From contig JBAXPV010000026.1 in the NCBI GenBank assembly GCA_037132075.1, forward strand, positions 1 to 55,334: DNA of 55,334 nucleotides, in the 5' to 3' direction. Shown in pieces: positions 22,663 through 32,054 of the stretch. The notes below the pieces were generated by a model. That model was not told the DNA's origin, made no database searches, and saw only the letters and a list, made by a program, of their open reading frames with translations. The number at the start of each line of letters is the position of its first letter. Position 1 is the stretch's first letter. The position numbers and the translations under genes were made by a program. The DNA is from JBAXPV01 sp037132075. GTDB lineage: Bacteria; Bacteroidota; Bacteroidia; Bacteroidales; CAIXZF01.

Positions 22663-24771
22663 CTACCTCACCACCAATCTCTTCACAAACCTTTGCTGGT
22701 TGTTCTCAATCACCAGGGAATAAACACCGGGTGCAACACCGTCCAATGACACTGAAGTCTGAGGGTTGACAGCTAAGGATTCTTTTATTTTCCGCCCTTC
22801 TAAATCAACGATACTAAGTTTGGTATTGACAAAAAAGTCTTTTCCAAAAACCACCTGAACCTTATCTTTCGCTGGGTTTGGATATACCCCGATATTCCCT
22901 CCATTTGCCAATTCAGGAATGCCTACTGACGTTGTATAATAGGCCTTCCAGCCCGCAGCAGTCACCCCGCCATCGGCATTAAAATGAATCAGCATATTAC
23001 TGGTGTTTGAATACAGCACAGGGGGCATGGTGTTTCCTGAATAGCTTCCCAATAAAGGAGCCATCGTATCCGTGCCATCATAGACTTTTACAAAGTCATA
23101 ATCCAGCTCGGTCTCGAAGTCAGTGAAGATCAGGGCGATGGTTTGCCACTGTGGCTGGGAAATCTGCCAGTAACAGTCGGTATAGTTGTTGTAATCCTTA
23201 TTGCCGCTGCCATCTGTGATGGTATCAACAGCAGCGGTAAAGGTCGAATTCGGAAAACAAAAATGGGTTTCATAATGAGCAGACCAACCTGATTTGGTGA
23301 CACTGCCATTGGTGATAAATTCCACAAACAGTTCGCTTCCCGTGGAGGTGATCACAGGAGGTATTGTATTCCCGGAATAAGTTGCCAACAAGGGTGCGGT
23401 ATTGGAAGTCCCATTATAAACGTTAACCACATCGTTAGTATTTTCAGTATTGAAGGTCAGAAATTCGAGATTAATATAGGCGATTGGTGAATTTGGCTGA
23501 ATCAGCCAGGAACAATCTGAGTTGTTTGTATAATCAGACGTATAGGATCCATCGATAAAGTCACCCGTCGGCTCTGTCAATACCTTGGTACCACTACATG
23601 GGGTGGCAAGGCCCGGTTTGATCCCGACAATGATCTCCTGGCCGTCGTTGAATGTCATCCCGCCCGGGTCGAGATTGCTGAGGTAAAAGTAACCATTAGC
23701 TCCCCCGCTCCAGCCCCAGTTGAAATGGTAATAATCGGTGTCCTGGTAGCCATCTGTAACAAAGGCATGTCCTTCTGAAGGATTTGCCCCTGCATAATAG
23801 ATAGGCTGATGCAGATCCATCTGATGCTTTACGATCGCATTCCAGGCAGCATCGGTATAATCGGACCTCTGTAACAAACGAATTGAATCTGAATACTGGA
23901 AATAGTGAACCAGTGCTTTCGCTGCATTGCTGGAAGCAGCACCTGAGGCATTGGTAGAATAGCCCATATCGACACCAACCCCCGCGTGGTACATCAGTTT
24001 GGCAACCGCAGTATTGGTAACATTCAATATATTTGGCATGGATGCCCAATTGTAAGCAGCAGTCTCAAAATTAGCTGTCTGCATGCCATAATTCAAAGCG
24101 TTATAGGAGTGCTGACCTGCACCATGAGCAGGATAGGCATGGTATTTCATGATCTGGGCAATTGCGGTGGCTACACAGCCTGTAGGCACGTGGTTACACG
24201 ACCAGGAGTTAACATCTGTCGGGCAGGAGTCATTGTAATGACATCCCTGGTCCCAGGTCGTCGTTAGCAATGGTAGCACCTGGGCTGTAAGCGACTTTAT
24301 TTTAAAGTCAGTGGCCGTGGCATAATTATTCCATTCTTTAGTAATATGTGCTTTCGGTTCAGTGTTCTTCTTAATGATTTGCCTGATCTCTTTTTTATAT
24401 TGTTCCAACCACCCAAGGTATGCAGGGGGCAAATTATTTTCCTGGTATTCTCCACTGAATGAATATCCCAAAACCGGCTTTACACGGTCATCGCCTGACA
24501 CAAGTACAAACCCACCTGCATCATCGAAACAGATGACATAGATTAATGGAATATTTTTGTCGCTGAGGGTAATCAGCCTTTCAGAATGTAGTGAGTAAAC
24601 CGCTTTTGGCTCCGCTGCCAGTCTCTTTTCAGTATAGAAATTCCGCGCCACCTGGCTTGCCTTCTCCGGACTGACAACAGCCGCCTTAATTCCTGTAAAA
24701 CTCAACAACAGCAGGAAAGATAATATTAATCCAGGTCTCAATCTTTTCATGGGAATATTTTTCATTATCAA
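22663..24771 (-). CDS. Secreted C10 (streptopain) protease with two CUB domains and T9SS tail
   Basis: This 702-aa protein has a signal peptide (LILSFLLLLSFTGIKA), a SPI-like prodomain (~32-120), a C10 cysteine peptidase domain with Cys199 in HVPTGCVATAIAQ and His335 in SEGHAFVTDGY, followed by FNWGWSGGANGYF, then two CUB domains (~392-510 and ~512-625, each with a CSW/CYW core and a VNVYNG or VKVYDG strand) and a type IX sorting domain (~632-702) with VYPNPAKDK and a basic end. It should be exported through the Sec and type IX pathways and anchored or released at the cell surface. Start among Met1, Met3 and Met8 is uncertain. Confidence 0.93.
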   Translation of the reverse strand: MIMKNIPMKRLRPGLILSFLLLLSFTGIKAAVVSPEKASQVARNFYTEKRLAAEPKAVYSLHSERLITLSDKNIPLIYVICFDDAGGFVLVSGDDRVKPVLGYSFSGEYQENNLPPAYLGWLEQYKKEIRQIIKKNTEPKAHITKEWNNYATATDFKIKSLTAQVLPLLTTTWDQGCHYNDSCPTDVNSWSCNHVPTGCVATAIAQIMKYHAYPAHGAGQHSYNALNYGMQTANFETAAYNWASMPNILNVTNTAVAKLMYHAGVGVDMGYSTNASGAASSNAAKALVHYFQYSDSIRLLQRSDYTDAAWNAIVKHQMDLHQPIYYAGANPSEGHAFVTDGYQDTDYYHFNWGWSGGANGYFYLSNLDPGGMTFNDGQEIIVGIKPGLATPCSGTKVLTEPTGDFIDGSYTSDYTNNSDCSWLIQPNSPIAYINLEFLTFNTENTNDVVNVYNGTSNTAPLLATYSGNTIPPVITSTGSELFVEFITNGSVTKSGWSAHYETHFCFPNSTFTAAVDTITDGSGNKDYNNYTDCYWQISQPQWQTIALIFTDFETELDYDFVKVYDGTDTMAPLLGSYSGNTMPPVLYSNTSNMLIHFNADGGVTAAGWKAYYTTSVGIPELANGGNIGVYPNPAKDKVQVVFGKDFFVNTKLSIVDLEGRKIKESLAVNPQTSVSLDGVAPGVYSLVIENNQQRFVKRLVVR

Positions 24772-24799
24772 ACAATTACAATGCCAAAAAGTTTTTTTG

Positions 24800-24857
24800 A
24801 GTTAGTAGTAATTAGTTAGTGGCGCGAATCACAATAACTAACTACTAACTACTTACT
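24800..24857. terminator. Imperfect hairpin built from TTAGTAG-type words
   Basis: The left arm (24800-24820) and right arm (24834-24857) consist of reiterated GTTAGTAGTTAG-like words and pair imperfectly, with a small bulge, around a GC-rich loop. It lies 3' of the S9 peptidase gene on the minus strand, whose last codons it almost touches, and before the C10 protease gene. Confidence 0.45.
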
Positions 24858-24858
24858 G

Positions 24859-26991
24859 TTATAAAAAGTCCTTATAATACTGCTCCAACTTCTTATACAT
24901 CTGAATTCGATCCTTGCCCCTTACATTATGCTCATGGCCGGGATAAACAAAGAAATCAATCAGAACACCATCATCAACTGATCTTTTAAGTAATGACAGG
25001 CAATTCTGGGGAACAACAGTATTGTCCTGGTAGCCCTGTAATACGAGAAGCCTGCCTTTCAGGTTCTTTACATAATCCAGCAAAGCAGTTTCTTTATAGC
25101 CTTCCGGATTTTCCTGGGGTGTATCCATATAACGTTCTCCATACATCACCTCATAGTATTTCCAGTCGACGACAGGCCCACCACAGGTGGCAACCTTAAA
25201 TAATCCCGGATTTTTCAGCATAAGTGTAAGGGTCATAAATCCACCATAACTCCAGCCATCAACTGCCATGCGGCTGCCATCAACATAAGGGAGCGATTTC
25301 AGGTATTCGACACCTTGCAACTGGTCTTCCATCTCATATTTCCCGTTATGCCTGTGGATGATACTTTCAAAGGCAAAACCCCTGTGAAATGATCCACGGT
25401 TGTCGAGCGTAAAAACGATATAACCCAAAGTGGCCAGGTGATTAAAATAAAGATTGGTGCCACCCAGCCATGATTCGGTGACAAGTTGAGCATGTGGTCC
25501 GCCGTATACATAAACGAGAACCGGGTATTTCTTGGTAGAATCGAAGTCAAGAGGTTTGATCATCCTGCAGTATAAGGGAGTCCCATCTTTTGCTTTCAGG
25601 AAAAAAATCGTGGTTTTCCCTAGTTTGTAGTCTTTCAGGGGGTTTTCATTTTTCTGCATGACATAGGAGACTTTTCCCTGGTTGTTGGTCACTGCATATT
25701 CTACGGCAATTTCCTGGTTGCTGTAGCCATCGACAAACCACGTCATTTCTTTATTCAAGTTAGGATAGTGAGTCCCTTTGATAGCAGTTAACTTGCTGAT
25801 CTTTCCCGAGGCAATATTGACAGAATATAGATGCGATTCCAGGGGGCTTTCCATGGTTGAAGTGAAATACACATTCTTTTCATCAGGGTCTAAACCTTTG
25901 AGGTCAGTAACGACCCAGGCTCCTTTGGTGAGTTGTTTTAGCAGTTTTCCGCTCACATCATAAAGGTAGAGGTGGTTAAAACCGTCAACCTGGCTTTGAT
26001 AAAGGAAGAGATTGGGGCTTTTGCTGAAAAAGAACAATGGCTCCAGTGGTTCTACATAAGCATCATTTTTCTCTTCCAGTAATGTCTTGATGAAATCACC
26101 ATTCATGGCATCGTATTGATTCAGCATCATATGATCCTGGTGGCGGTTCAGCACCTGAATATAGATTGATTTTTCATCGGGGGACCAGGTGATATTTGTC
26201 AGGAACTGTTCCTTTGGTTCCCCGGTTTTAAGGTATCTCGTCTTTCCGCTTTTCACATCATAGACTCCGACGGTGACTTCATGGCTTTTCTCGCCCGCCA
26301 TGGGATATTTGGTGTAGTCGAGTTTGGCGATACGGGCATCGATATCAACCAGGGGATAGTCAGCAACCATAGTTTCATCCATGCGATAAAACGCCAGAAA
26401 GTTGCCTTTTGGCGACCAGAAAGTCCCTTTAGAAATTCCCCATTCATTGCGGTGAACGCGCTCGCTGCCATAAACGATGCCCGGATTTGTTTCGGAACTG
26501 ATAGCAGTCTCTTTTCCTTTTACTGAAAGATATAAATTGTTGTCTTTGGTGTAGGCGACCAGAGATGTTCCATAGTCAATGTCGGTATTTTCGGCCTTTT
26601 CATCCCAGCTGTTTAATTTCTCCAGTATTTTCTTTTCGGTGTCATAACGAAAGAGTTTATTTTTCAGTGTAAAGGTAAATTGGGTAGCATTGGCCCATTT
26701 CACTGCAGGGAATTTCTTCAGTTTCTCCAGTTTAGCACCGGTGATGGCTTCATTCAGGTCGTTCAGCCTGATCAGGGTGTCGCGCTGGTCTTTGCTGGCT
26801 TGGGCTTTTATAAGTGCGTTGTTGGCCAGGTATGTAAAAGCTTCGCTGTTGCCCATCCATTGGATATTCTGAAGACTCTTTGGCTGGAGTTTGGTGTTGT
26901 TCAGGTCATCGAGGCTGAGGATTTTTGTCTGGGCGGAAGCGAAGACAATGGAAAATAAGCCGGCAATGATGAACAGGAAGCGCTTTTTCAT
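24859..26991 (-). CDS. Dipeptidyl peptidase IV-type S9 serine peptidase
   Basis: This 710-aa exported protein has a signal peptide (FLFIIAGLFSIVFASAQ), an N-terminal beta-propeller (DPPIV_N, ~40-455) with the FYRMDET glutamate motif, and a C-terminal alpha/beta hydrolase. The catalytic triad is visible: Ser581 in GWSYGG, Asp656 in QGYQDN, His686 or His688 in YPGHEHNV. The enzyme removes X-Pro or X-Ala dipeptides from peptide N-termini, probably in the periplasm, and would complement the secreted C10 protease encoded next door in protein feeding. It is transcribed separately; elbB is divergent. Confidence 0.94.
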   Translation of the reverse strand: MKKRFLFIIAGLFSIVFASAQTKILSLDDLNNTKLQPKSLQNIQWMGNSEAFTYLANNALIKAQASKDQRDTLIRLNDLNEAITGAKLEKLKKFPAVKWANATQFTFTLKNKLFRYDTEKKILEKLNSWDEKAENTDIDYGTSLVAYTKDNNLYLSVKGKETAISSETNPGIVYGSERVHRNEWGISKGTFWSPKGNFLAFYRMDETMVADYPLVDIDARIAKLDYTKYPMAGEKSHEVTVGVYDVKSGKTRYLKTGEPKEQFLTNITWSPDEKSIYIQVLNRHQDHMMLNQYDAMNGDFIKTLLEEKNDAYVEPLEPLFFFSKSPNLFLYQSQVDGFNHLYLYDVSGKLLKQLTKGAWVVTDLKGLDPDEKNVYFTSTMESPLESHLYSVNIASGKISKLTAIKGTHYPNLNKEMTWFVDGYSNQEIAVEYAVTNNQGKVSYVMQKNENPLKDYKLGKTTIFFLKAKDGTPLYCRMIKPLDFDSTKKYPVLVYVYGGPHAQLVTESWLGGTNLYFNHLATLGYIVFTLDNRGSFHRGFAFESIIHRHNGKYEMEDQLQGVEYLKSLPYVDGSRMAVDGWSYGGFMTLTLMLKNPGLFKVATCGGPVVDWKYYEVMYGERYMDTPQENPEGYKETALLDYVKNLKGRLLVLQGYQDNTVVPQNCLSLLKRSVDDGVLIDFFVYPGHEHNVRGKDRIQMYKKLEQYYKDFL

Positions 26992-27090
26992 AGGGGTTAA
27001 TTATATGTGTGATTCTGAGAAAAATTTGAGTAAAAATGCTATGCAAATTTCCCCATTTATTTTACATTCGTGCTATCTAAATTTACTACC

Positions 27091-27738
27091 ATGAAGAAAT
27101 TTGCAATAATCCTAGCCGGATGCGGTGTCTATGATGGCGCAGAGATCCAGGAAGCCACCTTATCCCTGTATATGATAAAGAAGCATGGAGCTGATTATCA
27201 GGTTTTTGCGCCTGATATCCCCCAGTATCACGTGATTAACCACATGACAGGAAAGGAAATGCCTGAGCAAAGGAATGTTTTGGTTGAATCGGCCAGGATT
27301 GCACGCGGGAATGTTTTACCGCTTTCAGCTCTGAAAGCTGATGCTTTTGATGCCATTTTGTTCCCTGGTGGATTTGGTGCGGCAAAGAACCTTTGCAACT
27401 TCGCCATTGCAGGAGAAAACTGTGAGGTAAACAAAGAAGTAGCGTCCAGCATCCATGCCTTTCTTAAAAGCAACAAACCTGTTGGTGCCTTATGCATTTC
27501 TCCTGTGATTTTGGCAAAACTCATTGGTGATGTGGCAGTGACCATTGGTGATGACCCTGGAACCGCAGCTAAAGTTCAAAAGATGGGGGCTATTCATATT
27601 AACACAACACATGGACAAGTGATTCGTGATCCCAATCTCAAGGTATTCACAACACCTTGTTACAACATCGATGCGAATATCGTACAGGTTGCCGATGGCA
27701 TTGAGAACATCGTGAAGGCGATGCTGGCGGAGGCATAA
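27091..27738 (+). CDS. elbB: ElbB, DJ-1/PfpI-like glyoxalase-type protein
   Basis: This 215-aa protein is ElbB, a class I glutamine-amidotransferase-like member of the DJ-1/PfpI superfamily; E. coli ElbB has weak glyoxalase activity and was linked to isoprenoid synthesis. MKKFAIILAGCGVYDGAEIQEA is diagnostic, with LFPGGFGAAKNL and the nucleophile Cys in GALCISPV. The ATG at 27091 is used; the longer frame begins with a non-homologous MLSKFTT. The gene stands alone, divergent from the S9 peptidase gene. Confidence 0.92.
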   Translation: MKKFAIILAGCGVYDGAEIQEATLSLYMIKKHGADYQVFAPDIPQYHVINHMTGKEMPEQRNVLVESARIARGNVLPLSALKADAFDAILFPGGFGAAKNLCNFAIAGENCEVNKEVASSIHAFLKSNKPVGALCISPVILAKLIGDVAVTIGDDPGTAAKVQKMGAIHINTTHGQVIRDPNLKVFTTPCYNIDANIVQVADGIENIVKAMLAEA

Positions 27739-27750
27739 AAAAAGGTTGCT

Positions 27751-27914
27751 CACAGATTACACAGAAAATGAATTGTGACCTTTGTGTAACCCCCTTGTGC
27801 TCTTTGTGTTGAAAAAGCGCTTAGCTTCCTACGTTCCTACACATAAAAAACCCTAGTCAAAGCAATCTTTTTGCGAAATCTGCGTGGTTTCTATAATTTG
27901 CGAAATTTGCGTGG
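27751..27914. repeat. Intergenic repeat words
   Basis: The gene-free stretch 27739-27952 contains an 18-bp word CACAGATTACACAGAAAA (27751-27768) that recurs exactly at 48112-48129, and an 18-bp word TTTGCGAAATYTGCGTGG present twice (27870-27887 and 27897-27914, one mismatch). No gene is visible. Looks like decayed dispersed repeats. Confidence 0.6.
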
Positions 27915-27952
27915 AATTATTCTCACAAAGGCGCAGTGACGCAAAGATCTTT

Positions 27953-28660
27953 TCAGAAGGCCTCCGGATCGTACACTTCCCTCGTGGGTTTCGGTACCCC
28001 TCCAACCACAATCACAATCTCCCCCTTCACCGTTTTCGCACTAAAATGGGTAACCAGCTCCTCAAGCGTTCCCCTTGCATTTTCCTCGTAGATCTTGGTG
28101 AGTTCGCGTGAAACGCAGGCCTGGCGGTCGTTTCCCATGTGGACGGAAAGCTCTTGTAAGGTCTTTAGTAAACGATGTGGGCCTTCATAAAGGATAATGG
28201 TCGATTCTAAAATTGCCAGCTCTTTCATGCGGGTCTGCCTTCCTTTTTTCACCGGGAGAAATCCCTCAAAAAGAAAGCGATCAGAAGGCAATCCACTATT
28301 TACCAGGGCCGGCACAAAAGCTGTTGCACCAGGAAGACATTCAATTTCTATGCCCGACCTAAGACATTCACGCACCAGCAAAAAGCCGGGATCGGAGATG
28401 CCCGGTGTCCCGGCATCGGTAACCAATGCCACCAGCTTAGAAGAGGCAATCCGGTCAATCATTGTAGCCAAAGCCCGGTGCTCATTATGCGCATGATAGG
28501 GGAGGAGGCTTTTCTGAATGTCGTAATGTTTTAATAAAATATAGGTCTTGCGGGTATCTTCAGCCAGGATGAGATCCGCTTCCCGCAATATCCGCAACGA
28601 ACGCAGGGTAATATCTTCCATGTTGCCGATTGGCGTGGGGACAAGAACGAGGCGCGACAT
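27953..28660 (-). CDS. rsmI: 16S rRNA (cytidine1402-2'-O)-methyltransferase
   Basis: This 235-aa protein is RsmI, the SAM-dependent tetrapyrrole-methylase-fold enzyme that 2'-O-methylates C1402 of 16S rRNA. Motifs: LVLVPTPIGNMEDITLR at the N-terminus, LAEDTRKT, the SAM-binding LVTDAGTPGISDPG, GLPSDRFLFEGFLP, ILYEGPHRL and SRELTKIYEE. The ATG at 28660 follows the M28 peptidase stop by 2 bp (TGAACATG), so the two genes are likely co-transcribed. Length is short compared with enterobacterial RsmI (no C-terminal extension) but normal for Bacteroidota. Confidence 0.95.
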   Translation of the reverse strand: MSRLVLVPTPIGNMEDITLRSLRILREADLILAEDTRKTYILLKHYDIQKSLLPYHAHNEHRALATMIDRIASSKLVALVTDAGTPGISDPGFLLVRECLRSGIEIECLPGATAFVPALVNSGLPSDRFLFEGFLPVKKGRQTRMKELAILESTIILYEGPHRLLKTLQELSVHMGNDRQACVSRELTKIYEENARGTLEELVTHFSAKTVKGEIVIVVGGVPKPTREVYDPEAF

Positions 28661-28662
28661 GT

Positions 28663-29916
28663 TCAAAAGGTTTTAACAAAGTCAGTCAGGAGATGGAAAA
28701 CTTCATTGTATTTGGTAAAAGGCAGCTTGGCGGGGACATCATAAATATTGTGATACTCTTTGAATTCATCCCCGGTCGTGTAAATGAAAACAGCAGGGAC
28801 TCCTTTTTCGAAAAAAGGATGGTGGTCGCTATGTGACGATGGCCCACGGATTCCAACATCTTTGAGGTATTTTTTCTCTTTGCTTAAAACACTCAGACGG
28901 TTAAATTCATTGGCAAAACTTGCTCCGTTCACGACTTTGATTCCCGAACTTCCGGTGCCGACCATGTCGAGGTTGACGAGGAATCGTATACTCTTCAATG
29001 GGAATAAGGGATCACTGACGTAATATGTTGAACCGAGCAATCCTGCTTCTTCTCCCGAAAATGCCATGAATACCATGGAAAACTTGGGTTTGTTCTCAGG
29101 CAGGGAGTAATAGCGGGCCAGGTCGAGGATCATGGAAGTCCCGCTGGCATTGTCATTGGCGCCTGGGAAAAATGCGGTTCCCATCATACCAAGATGGTCG
29201 TAGTGCGCGGTAAAAACCAGGAATGAGTCAGGTTTGAGGCTTCCTTTGATATAGGCAATTACATTTTGGGTATGATATTTCTTATAAAAATGATTGTCGA
29301 TGTTTAAGCTGATTTTTTTTGCCTCCAGGGGAAGTTTATCAGCCAGAACTTCCAGCACCATCAGATCCCTTGTGCTATGGGCTGCAGAGACTGACCATAC
29401 AAGTCCTTTGTCACGCAGGAGGATCACTCCTTTGACATTATCCAGCGTTGCTCCTTTGACGAGATCATTTTGTTTTATGGTAACAAGAAACTTGTTTTTC
29501 AGGTCAAGCTCATTCACTTTTTTCTGCAGCGCAGCCAGGTTTAGTCCTGTATCAAGCACCCAGACCAGGTCAAAGGTGCCTTCCATTCCCTTGCTGTTGG
29601 CGGCAACCAGGAAATCTGCACCAGGAACAAGGGTTTTATCATCCACTTTTACCTCAACTTCAGAAGGAAAAGTGTTTATAGGAAAAGTATATTGCTGAAA
29701 GTAATTTTTGCTGAATTTTTCTAGTCCCAGGCGGTCAAATTCTGAAGCAATAAATTCTGCTGCTTTTCGATCACCATGTTTGACATAACCTCTGCCTGAG
29801 AATTCCGGACTTGTCAGTGTTGTCAGTGATTTCCGGGCATATTCAAGATCCTGACCATAGGAGAAATGGAAGAAAAATAACGTAAGAAAGAAGGAAAGAA
29901 TTTGACGGGGCCTCAT
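28663..29916 (-). CDS. Exported M28 family zinc aminopeptidase
   Basis: This 417-aa protein has a signal peptide (SFFLTLFFFHFSYGQ) and an M28 metallopeptidase domain. The zinc ligands can be read: His in FTAHYDHLG, Asp in GANDNASG, Glu-Glu in FSGEEAGLLGS, Asp in NLDMVG and His in KEYHNIYD. A PA-like insert may occupy ~100-190. It is likely a periplasmic aminopeptidase working after the larger proteases. Its ATG overlaps the stop of the upstream hypothetical gene by the ATGA tetranucleotide and it is followed closely by rsmI, giving a three-gene operon. Confidence 0.93.
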   Translation of the reverse strand: MRPRQILSFFLTLFFFHFSYGQDLEYARKSLTTLTSPEFSGRGYVKHGDRKAAEFIASEFDRLGLEKFSKNYFQQYTFPINTFPSEVEVKVDDKTLVPGADFLVAANSKGMEGTFDLVWVLDTGLNLAALQKKVNELDLKNKFLVTIKQNDLVKGATLDNVKGVILLRDKGLVWSVSAAHSTRDLMVLEVLADKLPLEAKKISLNIDNHFYKKYHTQNVIAYIKGSLKPDSFLVFTAHYDHLGMMGTAFFPGANDNASGTSMILDLARYYSLPENKPKFSMVFMAFSGEEAGLLGSTYYVSDPLFPLKSIRFLVNLDMVGTGSSGIKVVNGASFANEFNRLSVLSKEKKYLKDVGIRGPSSHSDHHPFFEKGVPAVFIYTTGDEFKEYHNIYDVPAKLPFTKYNEVFHLLTDFVKTF

Positions 29917-30896
29917 AAATAACGGCGTCTGACGAAATCCATGAGTTTGTGGTGGGCATCAGAGTTGACATCCCAGGTGTATTTGAATTTGAGGATATCG
30001 ATATATTCCAGAGCTTCTTCGAAGCTGCTGAATTGATTTAACTGTGTGATTGCCAGGGTATAATCCTGCATGTTTCCACGGAAGAGGTCATTGATAAATT
30101 GAAATTTCTCATTAATTCCGATGGCTGATTTCAGGTCGCGGATCTGGTTTTGATGCAGCTGGCTGGTGATGGGAGCTTTCTTTTGATTCTCCGACTGAAG
30201 CCTGTCGTTCAGGGTAATTTTCTCCTCCTTTAGTTTGTCGGCGATAGTTGTTGCACCACCTGCAGAGAATAAGTCAGAAGAGGAACGAGCTGGGTTGGGA
30301 GTAGGTGCAGGATCAGGTTTAGGGCTGATGAGCACGATTGGCTCGTATTCTGGTTCAGCGTCTGCTTCGACAACAACTTCCACAACAGGAACTGAAGTTG
30401 GCTGAGGTTCAGGCACAGCTGCTATTAATGGCTCTGGCGCAACAATTATTTCTGGTGCAACCATTATTTCAGGAATACCAATCACTTCAGGGGCAGCAAA
30501 CACCTCTGGTCCTTTTATTTCTTCCGGTTCTGGATGGAATTCTTTTTCAAGGGATAGTCGCATTGGAATTTCTTCCACGTCGTCTGAAGTTTCCTCTACC
30601 TGAGTCATGAATTTAATTGTTTCCCGGATTGAGATTTCATTGACAGGGAAAGGGATATCTTCGTCCCCCACATCCTCAATTTCTACGTCAGCAGTTCTTT
30701 TAGATGATTGGGATTCTATATTCTGGTTTAGTTTGTTCAGGCTGATACAGGCTTCATAAAGATCCCGCACATTGGCCATAAAGAGGTCAATCTCGATTTG
30801 AGGGATCTTGCCTTTGTGCTGCTGGATTATCTCCATTTGCTCATTCATGGCGTCTGAGATCTGCTTGATCTCTTCACGTAATATCCTGATATTCAT
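29913..30896 (-). CDS. Conserved Bacteroidota hypothetical, Pro/Val-rich linker
   Basis: This 327-aa cytoplasmic protein has an N-terminal helix pair (to ~60), a long acidic Pro/Val/Glu-rich disordered linker (~105-200, with repeated APEIIVAPEP-like words), and a conserved C-terminal helical domain (~230-327, INEKFQFINDLFRGN to DFVRRRYL). I recognise the C-terminal domain as common in Bacteroidota proteins of unknown function. No catalytic motif or membrane segment is visible. It is first in an operon with the M28 peptidase and rsmI. Confidence 0.75.
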   Translation of the reverse strand: MNIRILREEIKQISDAMNEQMEIIQQHKGKIPQIEIDLFMANVRDLYEACISLNKLNQNIESQSSKRTADVEIEDVGDEDIPFPVNEISIRETIKFMTQVEETSDDVEEIPMRLSLEKEFHPEPEEIKGPEVFAAPEVIGIPEIMVAPEIIVAPEPLIAAVPEPQPTSVPVVEVVVEADAEPEYEPIVLISPKPDPAPTPNPARSSSDLFSAGGATTIADKLKEEKITLNDRLQSENQKKAPITSQLHQNQIRDLKSAIGINEKFQFINDLFRGNMQDYTLAITQLNQFSSFEEALEYIDILKFKYTWDVNSDAHHKLMDFVRRRYL

Positions 30897-30946
30897 GAGC
30901 GTTTTTCGTTACTAATGTTGAAGGTCTTTCTTGAGAAACACACAAA

Positions 30947-31303
30947 TCAGGGTGCAATAAAGACAGAGCGTATTACAGTTTTATCTTGTAGCAAACGGAT
31001 GGTTGACTCTCCATAAAAATGAATAGGACCGGCCCCGGTATCCATGGTTGCATGAACATTCAGGATGGCTTCCAGTTTGAAGGTAGTTGTAAACCGACCA
31101 TAGGCGTCCGTGATTCCTTCAATATGGACATCATTTTTCTCGATAACCACCTTTGACCCGGGAACAACCTTTGTGGTATCACTCAGGTATTTCACGGTAA
31201 TGACCACTGGGAAATCTGTCTTGGTTTTTGTACATGAAAAACTCAATCCCAGCAAAGCCAGGCAAAACAGAATGGTGAGGATTTTTGGAGAAACTTGTTT
31301 CAT
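30947..31303 (-). CDS. Small lipoprotein with Ig/transthyretin-like domain
   Basis: This 118-aa protein starts MKQVSPKILTILFCLALLGL and has a lipobox ending LSFSC, so it should be a lipoprotein. The mature part has a beta-sandwich look: KVVPGSKVVIEKNDVHIEGITDAYGRFTTTF resembles carboxypeptidase-regulatory-like repeats. The ATG at 31303 is chosen so that the signal peptide is normal. It is divergent from the cyclophilin gene, and the two share a palindromic promoter at 31321-31337. Confidence 0.75.
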   Translation of the reverse strand: MKQVSPKILTILFCLALLGLSFSCTKTKTDFPVVITVKYLSDTTKVVPGSKVVIEKNDVHIEGITDAYGRFTTTFKLEAILNVHATMDTGAGPIHFYGESTIRLLQDKTVIRSVFIAP

Positions 31304-31320
31304 GGGGTAAATTATTTTGC

Positions 31321-31337
31321 TAATTTTGTCAAAATTA
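31321..31337. promoter_or_regulatory. Palindromic bidirectional promoter (two -7 boxes)
   Basis: TAATTTTG-T-CAAAATTA is a perfect 17-bp palindrome. Each half is an exact TAnnTTTG -7 box: 31321-31328 faces the cyclophilin gene, 31330-31337 faces the lipoprotein gene. Use of both would produce transcripts overlapping by about a dozen bases. Confidence 0.5.
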
Positions 31338-31371
31338 AGCATTCACAAGCAAAGATAAAAACTTCAGGGAT

Positions 31372-32031
31372 ATGAAAAAAGCATTCCTTCTTTTCATGGT
31401 GATTTTTATGGCTTCCACTATTGCAGGGACAGCCCAGAAAGCCAAGGCAAAAGAGACAAAAACAAAAGATACACGAACTAAAGTTCAGATTCACACTGAC
31501 TTTGGTGATATGGTTGTTGTTCTGTATGATGAAACACCAAAGCATAAAGAAAATTTTATTAAACTCGTCAACCAGGGTTGGTACAATGGATCGCCTTTTC
31601 ACCGTGTCATCAGCAATTTCATGATACAAGGCGGCAGTTCCAATGGAAAAGATGATCCGGGATATACTGTTCCGGCTGAATTCAACCCAAAGTTTTTTCA
31701 TAAGTTTGGTGCATTGGCAGCTGCCCGTACCGGCGACGAAGTCAACCCTGCCAAAGCTTCCAGCGGCTCTCAGTTTTATATTGTCCAGGGACAAAAGTAC
31801 GATGACAATACCCTCGATGCTTTTGAAAAAAGGATGAACAAAAAATTTAGCCCTGAGCAACGCCAGGCCTATAAAACGGTTGGAGGGACACCACATCTCG
31901 ACGGCGGCTACACCGTTTTTGGTGAGGTAATCTCAGGATTTGAAGTCATTGGCAAAATCGCTGCAGTTCCTACTGACCAGGGAAACAAACCAAAGACCGA
32001 TGTTAAAATGACAGTCAAGATCATTAAATAA
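31372..32031 (+). CDS. Exported cyclophilin-type peptidyl-prolyl isomerase
   Basis: This 219-aa protein has a signal peptide (MKKAFLLFMVIFMASTIAGTAQ), a Lys/Thr-rich spacer and a cyclophilin domain (~38-219). The active-site pattern is visible: FHRVISNFMIQGGSSNG, with the catalytic Arg and the Phe/Met pocket, and SGSQFYIVQG. An insertion (YDDNTLDAFEKRMNKKFSPE) lengthens the loop after FYIVQG, a common variant in Bacteroidota. It should fold proteins in the periplasm. A strong hairpin terminator follows at 32055-32084. Confidence 0.92.
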   Translation: MKKAFLLFMVIFMASTIAGTAQKAKAKETKTKDTRTKVQIHTDFGDMVVVLYDETPKHKENFIKLVNQGWYNGSPFHRVISNFMIQGGSSNGKDDPGYTVPAEFNPKFFHKFGALAAARTGDEVNPAKASSGSQFYIVQGQKYDDNTLDAFEKRMNKKFSPEQRQAYKTVGGTPHLDGGYTVFGEVISGFEVIGKIAAVPTDQGNKPKTDVKMTVKIIK

Positions 32032-32054
32032 GGATCTTCCAAAAGAATTTCAAA

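Noticed and set aside
31312..31896. 194-aa minus-strand ORF across the cyclophilin gene
   Set aside because: It is antisense to well-conserved cyclophilin motifs and Cys/Phe-rich in the way shadow frames are.
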